NCBI RefSeq assembly: GCF_020217425.1
Contig: NZ_CP084090.1
Span: forward strand, 2,356,001 to 2,420,000
Direction of reading: 5' to 3'
DNA length: 64,000 bases
Source: Halomicrobium urmianum
GTDB taxonomy: Archaea > Halobacteriota > Halobacteria > Halobacteriales > Haloarculaceae
Positions 53,787-63,235 of the stretch are shown piece after piece (positions within the stretch are counted from its first letter, which is position 1; the number at the start of each line of letters is the position of its first letter). A program made the translations under genes and the position numbers. The notes beneath the pieces were generated by a model, which had not been told where the DNA came from, searched no databases, and worked only from the letters and a program-made list of their open reading frames with translations.

Positions 53787-54242
53787 GTGTCTCGAACCGA
53801 TCGCAAGCGGCCGTGGCTGGCCGCGATCCTCGCCGTGGCTTCCCCGGGGCTCGGCCACGTCTACCTCCGGGAGTGGCTCCGGGCCGCCCTGTGGTTCGGC
53901 CTCGTTCTGGGGTCGACGCTCATGCTCGTTCCGGAGTCCGTACTGACAGTCGACACCGTCTCTCTGGAGGCGATCATGGCCGCGTCCCGCGACATCAGTA
54001 TGCGCAACCAGCTCGCGATGACGGCCGTCGTCCTCCTCAGCGGGGCCGACGCCTACTGGATGGCCACACAGGGCAACCGACGTGCGGCCGCCGCAGAGGG
54101 CGCGCGCTGCCCGCACTGCGGCAAGGAACTGGACGAGGATCTGGCGTTCTGCCACTGGTGTACGACCAGGCTGGCCCCGCCGGCCGAGTCGAACGCCGCC
54201 ACTCGCGACCCGGTCGCCGCCGAGGACGGCTCCGACGCCTAG
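53787..54242 (+). CDS. Small membrane protein with C-terminal zinc ribbon
   Basis: 151 residues, GTG start at 53787. Two hydrophobic helices (about 10-48 and a second at 73-92; AAILAVASPGLGHVYLREW, LAMTAVVLLSGADAYW), then a zinc ribbon (RCPHCGKELDEDLAFCHWC). The first helix pattern (SPGLGHVYLREW) resembles TM2-type and related archaeal membrane proteins. Function unknown. Confidence 0.65.
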   Translation: MSRTDRKRPWLAAILAVASPGLGHVYLREWLRAALWFGLVLGSTLMLVPESVLTVDTVSLEAIMAASRDISMRNQLAMTAVVLLSGADAYWMATQGNRRAAAAEGARCPHCGKELDEDLAFCHWCTTRLAPPAESNAATRDPVAAEDGSDA

Positions 54243-54407
54243 AACAGGTCGTCGAAGGCGCGCTTGCCGTGTGGACGTCGGACGGGTCCTGCTGCCACAG
54301 TTCGCACGTACAGGTGCCGACCAGCGACCGGTCAGTCTCGACCGACGCGTCGGAGCGGGCCGGACGTCGATTCGGTCGCTCGACGCGTCGCGACGACGGC
54401 CCAGTCC

Positions 54408-54686
54408 TCAGCGCCGCGGTCCGTCGGTGGCCCGGAGCCGCGCTCCGTCCCGCGGACAGTACTCGTAGTCGGGATCCGCGGTTCGGAAGCCGCACTGCGG
54501 ACACTCCCGGTACGTGACGGTCGATCCGCCGGCTCGTCCACCCCCGCCCGCCCGCCGGAACAGGAAGGGGACGAACGGGAGAAAGAGGAAGACCGCGAGC
54601 GCGTCGAAGTACCACCAGAGGACGGCGGAGAGGAGCAGACTCCCCACGAGCCCGATCGCAGCGGTGAGCGTTCGCGATCCGAACAT
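54408..54686 (-). CDS. Small membrane protein with zinc ribbon
   Basis: 92 residues. Two membrane helices at about 7-45 (GLVGSLLLSAVLWWYFDAL, AVFLFLPFVPFLF), a glycine-rich hinge and a C-terminal ribbon with ECPQCGF and YCPRDG. A smaller relative in style of the neighbour at 53787. Upstream of and on the same strand as nothing obvious; 70 bp after the end of the aroB' gene. Function unknown. Confidence 0.6.
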   Translation of the reverse strand: MFGSRTLTAAIGLVGSLLLSAVLWWYFDALAVFLFLPFVPFLFRRAGGGGRAGGSTVTYRECPQCGFRTADPDYEYCPRDGARLRATDGPRR

Positions 54687-54756
54687 ACCCGTCGTTCGCG
54701 CTTCGGCCTGAAAAGCCGCCCGTCGCGCGGCGGTGTGGACGCTCTCGGTACGGTCG

Positions 54757-55923
54757 TTACTTCTCGATGATAGACTCCTCGACCTTCTCGCCGAAGTGCC
54801 GCGCGGCGTCCTCGGTGTAGACCAGCAGTTCGTCGCCTTCGTCGACGTCCGTGATGGCGGTGCGGCCCTCTTTCGTGTGCATCTTGATCGTCTCTGCGTT
54901 CTGGATCAGCGTCTCGATGCGGTCGCCCTCCTCCGTCTCGGCCTGGACGCGGAACATCGGGCGCTTCTCGATCTTGGCGCGGCCGACGATGGCCTCGCGC
55001 GTGTTGCCGTTCTCGTCGACGATCTGGACCTCGTCGCCGCTGCCGACCTCGGAGAGGTACTTCGTACCGCCGTCGGGCGTGCGGACGTAGGCGTGGACGG
55101 CGCCGGCGTTGACCCGGAACGGGCGGGAGGCGACGTAGGGCGACTCGGCGGTCTCCGCGTGGACGAAGAAGAGGCCGCGGGACATCGAGCCGACGAGCAT
55201 GCCCTCGTCGTGTTCCATCAGGTTGCCCGTGTCGATGCAGACGCGGTCGGCGGAGCCGGTCTGCTCGATGTCCGTCACCTCGGCCCACGAGAGGTCGAGC
55301 TGCTCGCGGCCGGCCTCGTCGCGGACCTCGACGGTGCGGCGGATCTCGTCGGGGTCGTCGGTGTCCAGCAGGACGCCGTCGGCCCCCAGTTCTAGCGTCT
55401 CGTAGGCGGTGCGGGCGTCCTCGGCGGACTGGACGCCGGTGATCAGGTCGGTCTCGTCGCCGACGCGGGCGATGAGGTTCTCCAGCGGGATGATCTGCCA
55501 GTCGTCGCCGATGACGATGGTGTGGTCGGCCTCGGCGGCGACCTGCTCGGCGAAGGCCTCGTAGTCCTCGTCGAAGATGCGGACGTAGCCGCCGTTCGGA
55601 GCGTCGCCGTCCTGCCGGAGCGCCGAGAGGTCCGCCGACCCCGAGAAGTCCGAGGGGAGGTCGACCGTGCCGTCGCCCTCGCCCTCCTTGCCCACGACGG
55701 TCGCGTCGGGTTCGATCTCGTCGCCCTCGGCGTCCATCACGTGGACGTCGCCGCCGGCGAAGGCGGCGACGTTGACCTCGCCCAGTTCGCGGACCCGCGC
55801 GACGTCGTGCTGATCGACCAGCACCCAGTCGACCCCCGCCTCGAGTCCGGCCGTGATGCGACGCTTTCTGGCCTCCCAGTCGCCGACCTCGTCGTCGGCC
55901 TTCAGCCACACGCTGCGTGTCAT
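54757..55923 (-). CDS. aroB': 3-dehydroquinate synthase II
   Basis: 388 residues. The archaeal DHQ synthase II is recognised from the opening (RSVWLKADDEVGDWEARKRR), VLLDTDDPDEI and RVCIDTGNLM, plus the tail with GSMSRGLFFVHAET. It oxidises and cyclises the product of aroA' to 3-dehydroquinate, replacing bacterial AroB. aroA' is 2.5 kb away on the same strand, and aroD lies just beyond the neighbouring zinc-ribbon genes; the three make the early archaeal shikimate route. Confidence 0.93.
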   Translation of the reverse strand: MTRSVWLKADDEVGDWEARKRRITAGLEAGVDWVLVDQHDVARVRELGEVNVAAFAGGDVHVMDAEGDEIEPDATVVGKEGEGDGTVDLPSDFSGSADLSALRQDGDAPNGGYVRIFDEDYEAFAEQVAAEADHTIVIGDDWQIIPLENLIARVGDETDLITGVQSAEDARTAYETLELGADGVLLDTDDPDEIRRTVEVRDEAGREQLDLSWAEVTDIEQTGSADRVCIDTGNLMEHDEGMLVGSMSRGLFFVHAETAESPYVASRPFRVNAGAVHAYVRTPDGGTKYLSEVGSGDEVQIVDENGNTREAIVGRAKIEKRPMFRVQAETEEGDRIETLIQNAETIKMHTKEGRTAITDVDEGDELLVYTEDAARHFGEKVEESIIEK

Positions 55924-56076
55924 TATCCACCCGTGTGCGGGCGCGGGGCTTCAACGTGGCGGAAGGCGGGGACGACGCCGTCGGCGACGGACTCTCGCCC
56001 TCGACGGCCGGCCGCGAGCCCGGCCGTCCGGCCGCGGCCGTGTGTTTTTTCACCCGCTCACGCTTCCACCCGGTAG

Positions 56077-56952
56077 ATGACTGCGCGAACGCTGGCGATG
56101 CTGTGCGTCGTCGGACTCGTCCTCCTGGCGGGCTGTGGAGGGCTGTCCGGCGGCTCCGCCGAGACGCCCGTGTCGAACGAGACGGACGGAGGGACCGCGA
56201 CGCCGACCGGAACGCCGACCGAGAGCGCCGGCTCCGTCGACGAGTTCGCATTCCCGGCGGGGACGAGCGCCGACGGGTTCGGGAACGTGAGCGACCTGAC
56301 GTCGGCCCACGGCGACACGCTGGAGGGTCAGGACGTCGAGTCGCGCTACCGGAGCGAATCATGGGAGCGGGACGCGTCGGGCAACCAGAGCAGCCTGCGC
56401 TCCGTGTTCACCGCCGACGTCCGCAGCGACGTCGAGGCCGAGCGGGCGCTCCTGACGACGAACGTCTCCTACGTCGGTCAGGGCCGCGTCCAGACCGTCT
56501 CGCTGACCACGTCGCTGACGACCGCCAACGAGACGTACACGCGCTCGGTCGACCGGGCGGGCAACGCCTCCTACTCCGTCGACACGCCCTCGACCGGCTT
56601 CGCGACGCGTCACGCCAGCATCAGCGCCACGGGGATCCGACCGGTCCTCGAGAGCGCGAGCTGGAACGCGACGGAGGTGACTCGGCGTAACGGGACGAAG
56701 GTGGTTCGGTACGAACCGACCGCCGTCACCACCGACGATCAGGCGACCAACGAGAACGCGGCGAACCTGACCGGCCAGGTGCTCGTCGACGAGGACGGCG
56801 TCGTCCACGGGGCCGAACTCGGCTTCGTCGTCAGCGGAAACGAGAGCCAGGGGTCGCAGGTCGTCCGGTACGACTACGACCTGATGCGACCTGACGACGT
56901 CGCGGTCGAGGACCCGGACTGGCTCGACGAGGCCCGCTCCGGCGGCGAGTAG
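56077..56952 (+). CDS. Lipoprotein (DUF7537-type)
   Basis: 291 residues. Signal peptide with lipobox LLAGCGG at about 17-23, so the mature protein is lipid-anchored outside the cell. After a Thr-rich linker, a beta-rich domain follows that contains many N-glycosylation sequons (N-x-S/T). Family likeness to haloarchaeal DUF7537 lipoproteins is by layout. Function unknown. Confidence 0.7.
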   Translation: MTARTLAMLCVVGLVLLAGCGGLSGGSAETPVSNETDGGTATPTGTPTESAGSVDEFAFPAGTSADGFGNVSDLTSAHGDTLEGQDVESRYRSESWERDASGNQSSLRSVFTADVRSDVEAERALLTTNVSYVGQGRVQTVSLTTSLTTANETYTRSVDRAGNASYSVDTPSTGFATRHASISATGIRPVLESASWNATEVTRRNGTKVVRYEPTAVTTDDQATNENAANLTGQVLVDEDGVVHGAELGFVVSGNESQGSQVVRYDYDLMRPDDVAVEDPDWLDEARSGGE

Positions 56953-57112
56953 TCGACCGGGACTGACCACCGTCGCTGTTTTCAGCGGACGACCCCTTTC
57001 GCGGCGCTCAGCGCCGGTACAGACTGCGATCGACGACCGTCTGACGTGCGTCTGGTATTCGAATTGATATCAGTCGTAATAATTAGGGGTGTGGACGACG
57101 AGTAGTACGTAG

Positions 57113-58459
57113 ATGCACTCGAGTCCGGTCGTAACGGTCGCTGGCGCCAAGGGCGGCGTGGGCAAGACTACCACCAGTATCAATCTTGGAGTCGCCCTGG
57201 CCGACCGCGGTCTCGACGTCGTCGTTCTGGAGCTGGATCTGGCGATGGCGAACGTCGTCGACTTCCTCTCCCTGCCCGGTGCGGACGACGCGCCGACCGT
57301 TCACGACGTGCTCGCGGGCGAGGCGGCCGTCACGGACGCGCTGGCGCTGGCTCCGGGCGGCGTCACCGTCGCTCCCAGCTCCACGGACCTCGACGCGCTG
57401 GACGACGTGGACGTCTCCCGCGTTCCGGAAGTCGTCGAGGAACTCGCGGACCTGTTCGACGCCGTCCTGATCGACACGGCCGCGGGGGTCAACAGCGCAA
57501 CCACGACGGCCATCGACCTCGCGGACTACGCCGTGCTCGTCTCGACGCCGCGGGTCGCGTCGCTGCGTGACGCCGACAAGACCCAGACCCTCGCCGACCG
57601 GTCGGACGGGGACGTGGCCGGACTGGTGCTGACGATGACCGGCACCGGCACTGCGCCGCCCTCGGGCGACCTCGCCGACTTCCTCGACGTCGACCTGCTG
57701 GCGTCCGTCCCGGACGATCCCTCGGTCCCCGGCTCGCAGGACGCCGGGGTGCCCGTCGTCGAGCGCAAGCCCGACGGCCCCGTTGCGAGCGCCTACCGCC
57801 AGGCGGCCGAGCGGATCCACCGGCAGCTCGCGGCACGCGAACCGTCGGACGAGGACGGGACTACCGACGACGGGGCGACGGGCGATCCGGACCAGTCCGA
57901 CGAGGTCCCTGCCGACTCCGGGTCCGTCGACACGACCCAGTCCGCAGGGCCCGCGGACGACGCACGGGACCGTACGGGCGGCGGTGCCCGGACCGACCGG
58001 AACGGCGGCGAGCGACCGGTTCCAGGGACGCCCCCCGCGCCTGCCCGGAACGCGCCCGGCGACACACCGACCGAGACCGAGGCATCCATCGACATGACCA
58101 CGGACGACACCACAGACGACGCAGCGAGCGACGAACCGGACGCAGAGCGCGAGACGCCCTCCAAGGAGGACCTCGAGGCCCAGGGCTGGACGTTCCCGGG
58201 CGCGAGCGACGACGAGTCCGGGACGGAGCCGGCCGGCGAGGAATCGCCGGATTCTGAGCCCGAACCGGACTCGGCCGGCGAAGTAGAAGTGCGCCAGGCG
58301 ACCGACGGCGGCGTGGCCGGGGGCTACGTCGAGCAGACGATACTGTCGCCCGACGTGGACGGCGAGTCCGCCGTCCCGTCGCTCGACCCGGAGGCGACCG
58401 ACGACGACGATGACGACGAGTCGCTGTCCGGTCGGATCTCGTCGCTGTTCGGACTGTAG
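57113..58459 (+). CDS. MinD/ParA-type ATPase with long acidic C-terminal tail
   Basis: 448 residues. The N-terminal 245 residues are a deviant-Walker MinD/ParA ATPase: GAKGGVGKTTTSIN (catalytic lysine), AVLIDTAAGVNS, LVLTMTGTG. From about 250 to 440 the chain is low-complexity, rich in D, E, T, G and P, with a final short conserved-looking part (ESLSGRISSLFGL). Haloarchaea carry several MinD homologues that position machinery at membranes. The tail is long for the family and may reach a partner. A TATA-like AATAATTA lies about 30 nt before the ATG. Confidence 0.85.
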   Translation: MHSSPVVTVAGAKGGVGKTTTSINLGVALADRGLDVVVLELDLAMANVVDFLSLPGADDAPTVHDVLAGEAAVTDALALAPGGVTVAPSSTDLDALDDVDVSRVPEVVEELADLFDAVLIDTAAGVNSATTTAIDLADYAVLVSTPRVASLRDADKTQTLADRSDGDVAGLVLTMTGTGTAPPSGDLADFLDVDLLASVPDDPSVPGSQDAGVPVVERKPDGPVASAYRQAAERIHRQLAAREPSDEDGTTDDGATGDPDQSDEVPADSGSVDTTQSAGPADDARDRTGGGARTDRNGGERPVPGTPPAPARNAPGDTPTETEASIDMTTDDTTDDAASDEPDAERETPSKEDLEAQGWTFPGASDDESGTEPAGEESPDSEPEPDSAGEVEVRQATDGGVAGGYVEQTILSPDVDGESAVPSLDPEATDDDDDDESLSGRISSLFGL

Positions 58460-58472
58460 AAGGGGAGAACCG

Positions 58473-59279
58473 TCAGGCCTCGACGGCCAGGCCGGCCTCG
58501 CGGAGCGCGGCCTCGGCCTCGGCGTCCTCGTGGACGACGGCGGCGACGGCGCGCGTGATCTTCTCCGGTTCCTCGTGCTGGAAGATGGAGCGGCCCATGG
58601 AGATGCCGGCGGCGCCGGCGTCGACGGCCCCGCGGACCATGGAAAGCGTCTCCTCGTCGGTGCCCTTCGACCCGCCGGCGATGACCACGGGCAGCGAGGT
58701 GGACTCGACGACGCGTCCGAAGGTCTCCGCGGTGCCGCTGTAGGCGGTCTTGACGACGTCGGCGCCCAGCTCCTCGCCCAGTCGGACGGCGTGACCCAGG
58801 TCCTCCGCGAAGGCCTCGGGGTCGTCGTCGCGGACGTCGTGGCCGCGCGCGTAGGTCATCGCCAGCACGGGCAGGCCGTAGCGCTCGGCCTCGCTGGTGA
58901 CCTCCGCGAGCTGGCTGATCTGGTCAGGCTCGTGCTCGCTGCCGACGTTGATGTGGAAGGAGACGGCGTCGGCGCCCGCGCGGATGGCGTCCTCGACGGT
59001 TCCGGTCGGCCGCTTGTCGCTCTCGTCCGGGCCGATGGAGGTCGAGCCGTTGAGGTGGACGACGTACCCGGCGCCGTTGAGGTTGCCGTGGACGCGGCCC
59101 GCGATGCCCTTCTGCGTGAGGACCGCGTCCGCGCCGCCGGCCGTCACCGCGTCGATGGTCGATTCGATGTCGACGAGGCCGTCGACCGCGCCCAGTGTGA
59201 TGCCGTGGTCCATGGGGACGATGACGTGCCGCCCCCCTGTCCCGATCCGATCCAGTCGCGCCGATTTCCCTGCAGTCAT
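58473..59279 (-). CDS. aroA': 2-amino-3,7-dideoxy-D-threo-hept-6-ulosonate synthase
   Basis: 268 residues. Archaeal class I aldolase-like ADH synthase: IVPMDHGITLGAV at the start, GTSIGPDES-like loop, catalytic lysine region ADVVKTAYSG, and GGSKGTDEET. It makes the precursor used by DHQ synthase II in the archaeal shikimate route. Located immediately upstream of the region convergent with the MinD-type gene and about 25 nt after the end of trpA, on the same strand, so it may share the trp transcript. Confidence 0.92.
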   Translation of the reverse strand: MTAGKSARLDRIGTGGRHVIVPMDHGITLGAVDGLVDIESTIDAVTAGGADAVLTQKGIAGRVHGNLNGAGYVVHLNGSTSIGPDESDKRPTGTVEDAIRAGADAVSFHINVGSEHEPDQISQLAEVTSEAERYGLPVLAMTYARGHDVRDDDPEAFAEDLGHAVRLGEELGADVVKTAYSGTAETFGRVVESTSLPVVIAGGSKGTDEETLSMVRGAVDAGAAGISMGRSIFQHEEPEKITRAVAAVVHEDAEAEAALREAGLAVEA

Positions 59280-59305
59280 GTTGTGGTAGACTGTGGCAAG
59301 TACGA

Positions 59306-60178
59306 TTATTTGCCTTCCGGTTGCGGTCGGTCCTGTGCCCCGCGGACTGCCCCCTCCTTCAGTTCGCGGGCCTTCGCTTCGAGGCGGTCCGCGACGTCCG
59401 CGGCGGGGTCGTCGTTCTCGTGGCCCCCGGCGACGATATCGACGAGCGCGGACCCGACGATGATCCCGTCGGCGCCCGCCGAGACGATGCGCTCGGCGTG
59501 GTCGCCGGTCTTGATGCCGAAGCCGACCGCCTTCGGGACCGACCAGTCCGACAGGCGCGCGAGGCTCTCCTCGGTCTGGTCGGAGACGTCGTCGCGCGCG
59601 CCAGTCACGCCCAGGCGCGCCTGGACGTACACGTAGCCCGACGTGTGCTGCTGCATGGCGTCGAGTCGCTCGCCCCGCGTCGTCGGGGCGACAATGAAGA
59701 TCAGGTCGAGGCCGTACTCGTCGCAGGCCTCGCGCATCGGCCCGGCCTCCTCGGCGGGGAGGTCCGGGACGACGAAGCCCTCGATGCCGGCGTCGGCGGC
59801 GGCCTCGACGAAGGCGCGCGGGCCCCTGCTCGCGGTTTCACCGCTCGCATCCGAGGCGCGTTGCGCCTCGCCCTCCCCGTACTGATAGATCAGGTTGTAG
59901 TACGTCATACAGACCAGCGGCACGTCGACGTCGAGGTCGCGGACGAACTGGAGGAAGCGGTCGGGCGTCATGCCCGCCTCCAGCGAGCGGACGACGGCCT
60001 CCTGGATGGTCGGGCCCTCGGCCATCGGTTCGGAGAACGGCAGGCCGAGCTCGATCACGTCGGCGCCGCCGCGGGCCAGCGCCTCGACGTACCGCAGCGA
60101 GGACTCGTAGTCCGGGTCGCCCGCGGCGAGGTACGGGACGAAGGCGGGGCCGTCGGCGAAAGCGCGTTCGAGTCCCAT
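59306..60178 (-). CDS. trpA: Tryptophan synthase alpha subunit
   Basis: 290 residues. Signature [19 protein letters not shown] (with catalytic glutamate), the loop [10 protein letters not shown], and a C-terminal [14 protein letters not shown]. It cleaves indole-3-glycerol phosphate to indole, which passes to TrpB. The start overlaps the trpB stop by 1 nt, so both are translationally coupled. Confidence 0.95.
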   Translation of the reverse strand: MGLERAFADGPAFVPYLAAGDPDYESSLRYVEALARGGADVIELGLPFSEPMAEGPTIQEAVVRSLEAGMTPDRFLQFVRDLDVDVPLVCMTYYNLIYQYGEGEAQRASDASGETASRGPRAFVEAAADAGIEGFVVPDLPAEEAGPMREACDEYGLDLIFIVAPTTRGERLDAMQQHTSGYVYVQARLGVTGARDDVSDQTEESLARLSDWSVPKAVGFGIKTGDHAERIVSAGADGIIVGSALVDIVAGGHENDDPAADVADRLEAKARELKEGAVRGAQDRPQPEGK

Positions 60179-61425
60179 CAGAGCCCACCTCCGACCTCGC
60201 GGAAGACGGAGAGGTCCGGCGCGGCCTCCAGGTCGCGCTGGCCCGTCTCCTCGATGACCGTCTCCAGGTCCTTGTCGCCGCGGCCGGAGACGTTGACGAC
60301 GACGGTGTCGCCGAGTTCGTCGTGATGCTCGTGGAGATAGGCGAGGGCGTGGGCGCTCTCCAGCGCGGGGATGATCCCCTCCTCCTGCGAGAGGCGGTGG
60401 AACGCCTCCAGCGCGGCGTCGTCGCCCACGTTGACCGCCTCGACGCGGCCCTCGTCGACCATGTGGGCCAGCTCCGGCCCGACGCCGGCGTAGTCCAGCC
60501 CCGCCGAGACGCTGTGTGACTCCATTATCTGGCCGTCCGAGTCCTGCAGGAGCTTCGTCCGCGCGCCGTGGAGGACCCCCTCCTCCCCGGTCGACAGCGA
60601 CGCGGAGTTGGGCGCGACGCCCGCCTCCTCGTCGACGGCCAGCGAGTCGCCGCCGGCCTCGACGGCGTAGAGGTCGACGTCATCGTCGTCGCGGAAGTGA
60701 TGGAAGGTGCCCATCGTGTTCGAGCCGCCGCCGGCGCAGGCCAGGACGGCGTCGGGTAGGTCGCCGGTCTTCTCCCGGACCTGCTCGCGAGCTTCCTCGC
60801 TGATGACGGCCTGGAAGTCCCGGACCATCGCCGGGAAGGGGTGCGGGCCGACCACGGACCCGACGACGTAGTGGGTCGTCTCGACCGTCGTCGCCCAGTC
60901 GCGGAACGTCTCGGTGATGGCCTCTTTCAGCGTGCCGCGACCCGTCGAGACGGGGTTCACCTCGGCCCCGTTGAGCCGCATCCGGAAGACGTTGGGGCGC
61001 TGGCGCGCGATGTCGGTCTCGCCCATGTAGATCTCGCAGGGCATGTCCAGGTGCGCAGCGGCCATCGCCGTCGCCGTACCGTGCTGGCCCGCGCCGGTCT
61101 CCGCGACGATCCGCTCCTTGCCCATGTACTTCGCCAGCAGCACCTGCCCCAGCGCGTTGTTCAGCTTGTGGGCCCCGCCGTGGACGAGGTCCTCGCGCTT
61201 GAGGTAGACGTCCGCGTCGTAGCGCTCCGAGAGCTGTTCCGCGTACTGCAGCGGCGTCGGCCGCCCGCCGAAGTCGGCCATCCGCTCGCGGAACTCCTCG
61301 ACGAAGTCGCCCTCGTTGTCGATCACGTACCGCTCGTAGGCGTCCGCCAGCTCCTCGATGGCCGGCATCAGCGCCTCCGGCACGTACTGTCCCCCGTAGT
61401 CGCCGAACGTGGATTCGCTGCTCAT
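60178..61425 (-). CDS. trpB: Tryptophan synthase beta subunit
   Basis: 415 residues from ATG 61425, which overlaps the trpC stop (ATGA). PLP lysine is in [13 protein letters not shown], phosphate-binding loop in [10 protein letters not shown], and the family opening is [11 protein letters not shown]. TrpB joins indole and serine to make tryptophan. In the middle of the trpCBA operon. Confidence 0.96.
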   Translation of the reverse strand: MSSESTFGDYGGQYVPEALMPAIEELADAYERYVIDNEGDFVEEFRERMADFGGRPTPLQYAEQLSERYDADVYLKREDLVHGGAHKLNNALGQVLLAKYMGKERIVAETGAGQHGTATAMAAAHLDMPCEIYMGETDIARQRPNVFRMRLNGAEVNPVSTGRGTLKEAITETFRDWATTVETTHYVVGSVVGPHPFPAMVRDFQAVISEEAREQVREKTGDLPDAVLACAGGGSNTMGTFHHFRDDDDVDLYAVEAGGDSLAVDEEAGVAPNSASLSTGEEGVLHGARTKLLQDSDGQIMESHSVSAGLDYAGVGPELAHMVDEGRVEAVNVGDDAALEAFHRLSQEEGIIPALESAHALAYLHEHHDELGDTVVVNVSGRGDKDLETVIEETGQRDLEAAPDLSVFREVGGGL

Positions 61426-62195
61426 GTGTTCGTCTCCGTCAGTTCGCACGTCCGCTCGGTCACGTCCCCGGCCATGATGGCCGACCCCACCAGCAGGGCG
61501 TCGGCGCCCGCCGCCCGCATCCGAGAGACGTCGCCCGTCGATCCTATGCCGCTTTCCGCAATGAGCGTGACGCCATCGGGCGCGGCCGGCGCCACCTCCT
61601 CGAAGGTAGCGAGGTCGACCGCCAGTCGCGCCAGGTCGCGGTTGTTCACGCCGAGTATCTCCGCGCCCGCCGCGACCGCCCGCTCGACCTCCTCGCGGGT
61701 GTGAGTCTCGACGAGCACCTGGAACCCGCGCTCGCGTGCCGCGGCGATCAATTCTTCCAGATCGCCCGTCCCCTCCTCCTCGAGGAACCGCGCGATCAGC
61801 AGGACGACGTCCGCCTCGACGGCGTCGAGTTGCTCCTCGTGGAGCAGGAAGTCCTTGCGCAGCACGGGCACGTCGACGGCCTCGCGGACGCGTTCTAGCG
61901 TCGCCGTCGACCCCCCGAAGTGCTCCGGTTCGGTGAGCACGGACAGCGCGGCCGCGCCCCCCTCGACCATCCCGCGGGCGAGGTCGACCGGGTCGCCCTC
62001 GCGCTCGCCGTCGGTCGTCGGGCTCGTCGGCTTCACCTCGGCGATCAGCGGCACGCGCCCGTCCGCCTCCGCCGCGGCGAACGCCTCGGGCAGCGACCGC
62101 GCGTCCACGTCCACGCGCCCGTCGCCGCCCCCGCGTTCCCGCGCCGTCTCCAGGATGGAGCGGACGGCCGGTGCCATCTCCTCACTGTCGTCCAT
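61422..62195 (-). CDS. trpC: Indole-3-glycerol-phosphate synthase
   Basis: 257 residues. TIM barrel with [11 protein letters not shown] (catalytic lysine), [25 protein letters not shown] and LIAESGIGS. First gene of trpCBA. In haloarchaea, the other trp genes (trpDFEG) normally lie elsewhere. An AT-containing CTTATGTCC element about 25 nt upstream of the start is a possible promoter. No leader or attenuator was seen. Confidence 0.95.
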   Translation of the reverse strand: MDDSEEMAPAVRSILETARERGGGDGRVDVDARSLPEAFAAAEADGRVPLIAEVKPTSPTTDGEREGDPVDLARGMVEGGAAALSVLTEPEHFGGSTATLERVREAVDVPVLRKDFLLHEEQLDAVEADVVLLIARFLEEEGTGDLEELIAAARERGFQVLVETHTREEVERAVAAGAEILGVNNRDLARLAVDLATFEEVAPAAPDGVTLIAESGIGSTGDVSRMRAAGADALLVGSAIMAGDVTERTCELTETNT

Positions 62196-62302
62196 CTATG
62201 TACATTGACGGACAGACATGGACATAAGAGTTGCCCTTGGCCGGCGGCGGCGGTCGCCTTCCTGCCACAAAATAGAAACGTCGCCGAGACGCACCCGCGG
62301 GC

Positions 62303-62674
62303 ATGGGCTACCACGTCGTCGACCCGGCCGCGCTGGACCCCGATCCGGACCGACCCTCCGAGATGCAGTATATAAGCGAAGCGGCGGACATGGACCAGAT
62401 GGGCCTGCGCGTGTACTCGGTCGACCCCGGCGAGGAGGTTCCCCTCTCCGGCCTCCACTACCACGAGACCCAGGAGGAGGTCTTCTACGTCATCGAGGGC
62501 GTCCTGAGCGTGGAGACGCCCGAAGCGGTCTACCGCGTCGAACCCGACCAGTTCTTCGTCGCCGAACCCGAGAGCCCGCACCGCGCGCACGTGGCCGAGA
62601 GCGCCGACGAGTCGGCACGGGTGATCGGAGTGGGCGCGCCGCCGGTGAGCGACGGGCACGGCGTCGAGGAGTAA
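62303..62674 (+). CDS. Cupin-domain protein
   Basis: 123 residues. A single cupin barrel with metal motif 1 in LHYHETQEEVFYVIEG (two His and a Glu) and motif 2 SPHRAHVAE. Such small cupins bind a metal and act as enzymes or sensors; the substrate is unknown. Divergent from trpC with about 107 bp between starts. Confidence 0.85.
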   Translation: MGYHVVDPAALDPDPDRPSEMQYISEAADMDQMGLRVYSVDPGEEVPLSGLHYHETQEEVFYVIEGVLSVETPEAVYRVEPDQFFVAEPESPHRAHVAESADESARVIGVGAPPVSDGHGVEE

Positions 62675-62749
62675 CGCAACACCCGTCTGGCGACCGGTGC
62701 CGCCCCGATAGTGCGAATCTTCAAGGCCTGCACGGGCGGAGTAGCGAGC

Positions 62750-63217
62750 ATGAACGGAGTCGCCGACGCCGGCATCTACGCGCGCGAGTCGGACTACCTT
62801 GACCGGTATGTCCAGGTGGGAGCGGCCGGAGAGAAGGTCATCAGCCTGTCATTCCCGACGACGCCGGACGAGGACGCCAGCGAGGACCACCTGCTGCTCG
62901 ATCGGATCGACGAATACCTCCACAGCGAGGAAGACGACTTCCGCGACGTCGACGTCGGCCTGACCGTCCCGACCGACCGGCGGGCCGTCCTAGAGGCGAC
63001 CCGGGAGGTCCCCTACGGACAGCAGGCCAGCGTCGAGCAGGTGGCCAACATGGCGGCCGGACTGGACGCCGACGACGAGGACGACGTCGCGACCGTCCGC
63101 GAGGCGCTGGCCGACAACCCCGTCCCGCTGGTGATCCCGGATCACCGCGTCCGAGACGGCCCCAGCGGGGCACCGCCCGAGGTGGAGCAGAAGCTACGCA
63201 GCCTCGAAGGGCTCTAG
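62750..63217 (+). CDS. MGMT-like protein without active-site cysteine (alkyltransferase-like)
   Basis: 155 residues from ATG 62750. The C-terminal half is the DNA-binding domain of O6-alkylguanine-DNA alkyltransferase: VPYGQQASVEQVANMAAG, then NPVPLVIPDHRVRDG. The usual P-C-H-R-V is P-D-H-R-V here, so the methyl-accepting cysteine is aspartate and repair by alkyl transfer is impossible. Alkyltransferase-like (ATL) proteins with such changes bind damaged DNA and flag it for nucleotide excision repair. That role is the best guess. Follows the cupin gene on the same strand. Confidence 0.78.
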   Translation: MNGVADAGIYARESDYLDRYVQVGAAGEKVISLSFPTTPDEDASEDHLLLDRIDEYLHSEEDDFRDVDVGLTVPTDRRAVLEATREVPYGQQASVEQVANMAAGLDADDEDDVATVREALADNPVPLVIPDHRVRDGPSGAPPEVEQKLRSLEGL

Positions 63218-63235
63218 GTCCCGACAGCGGGGCGG

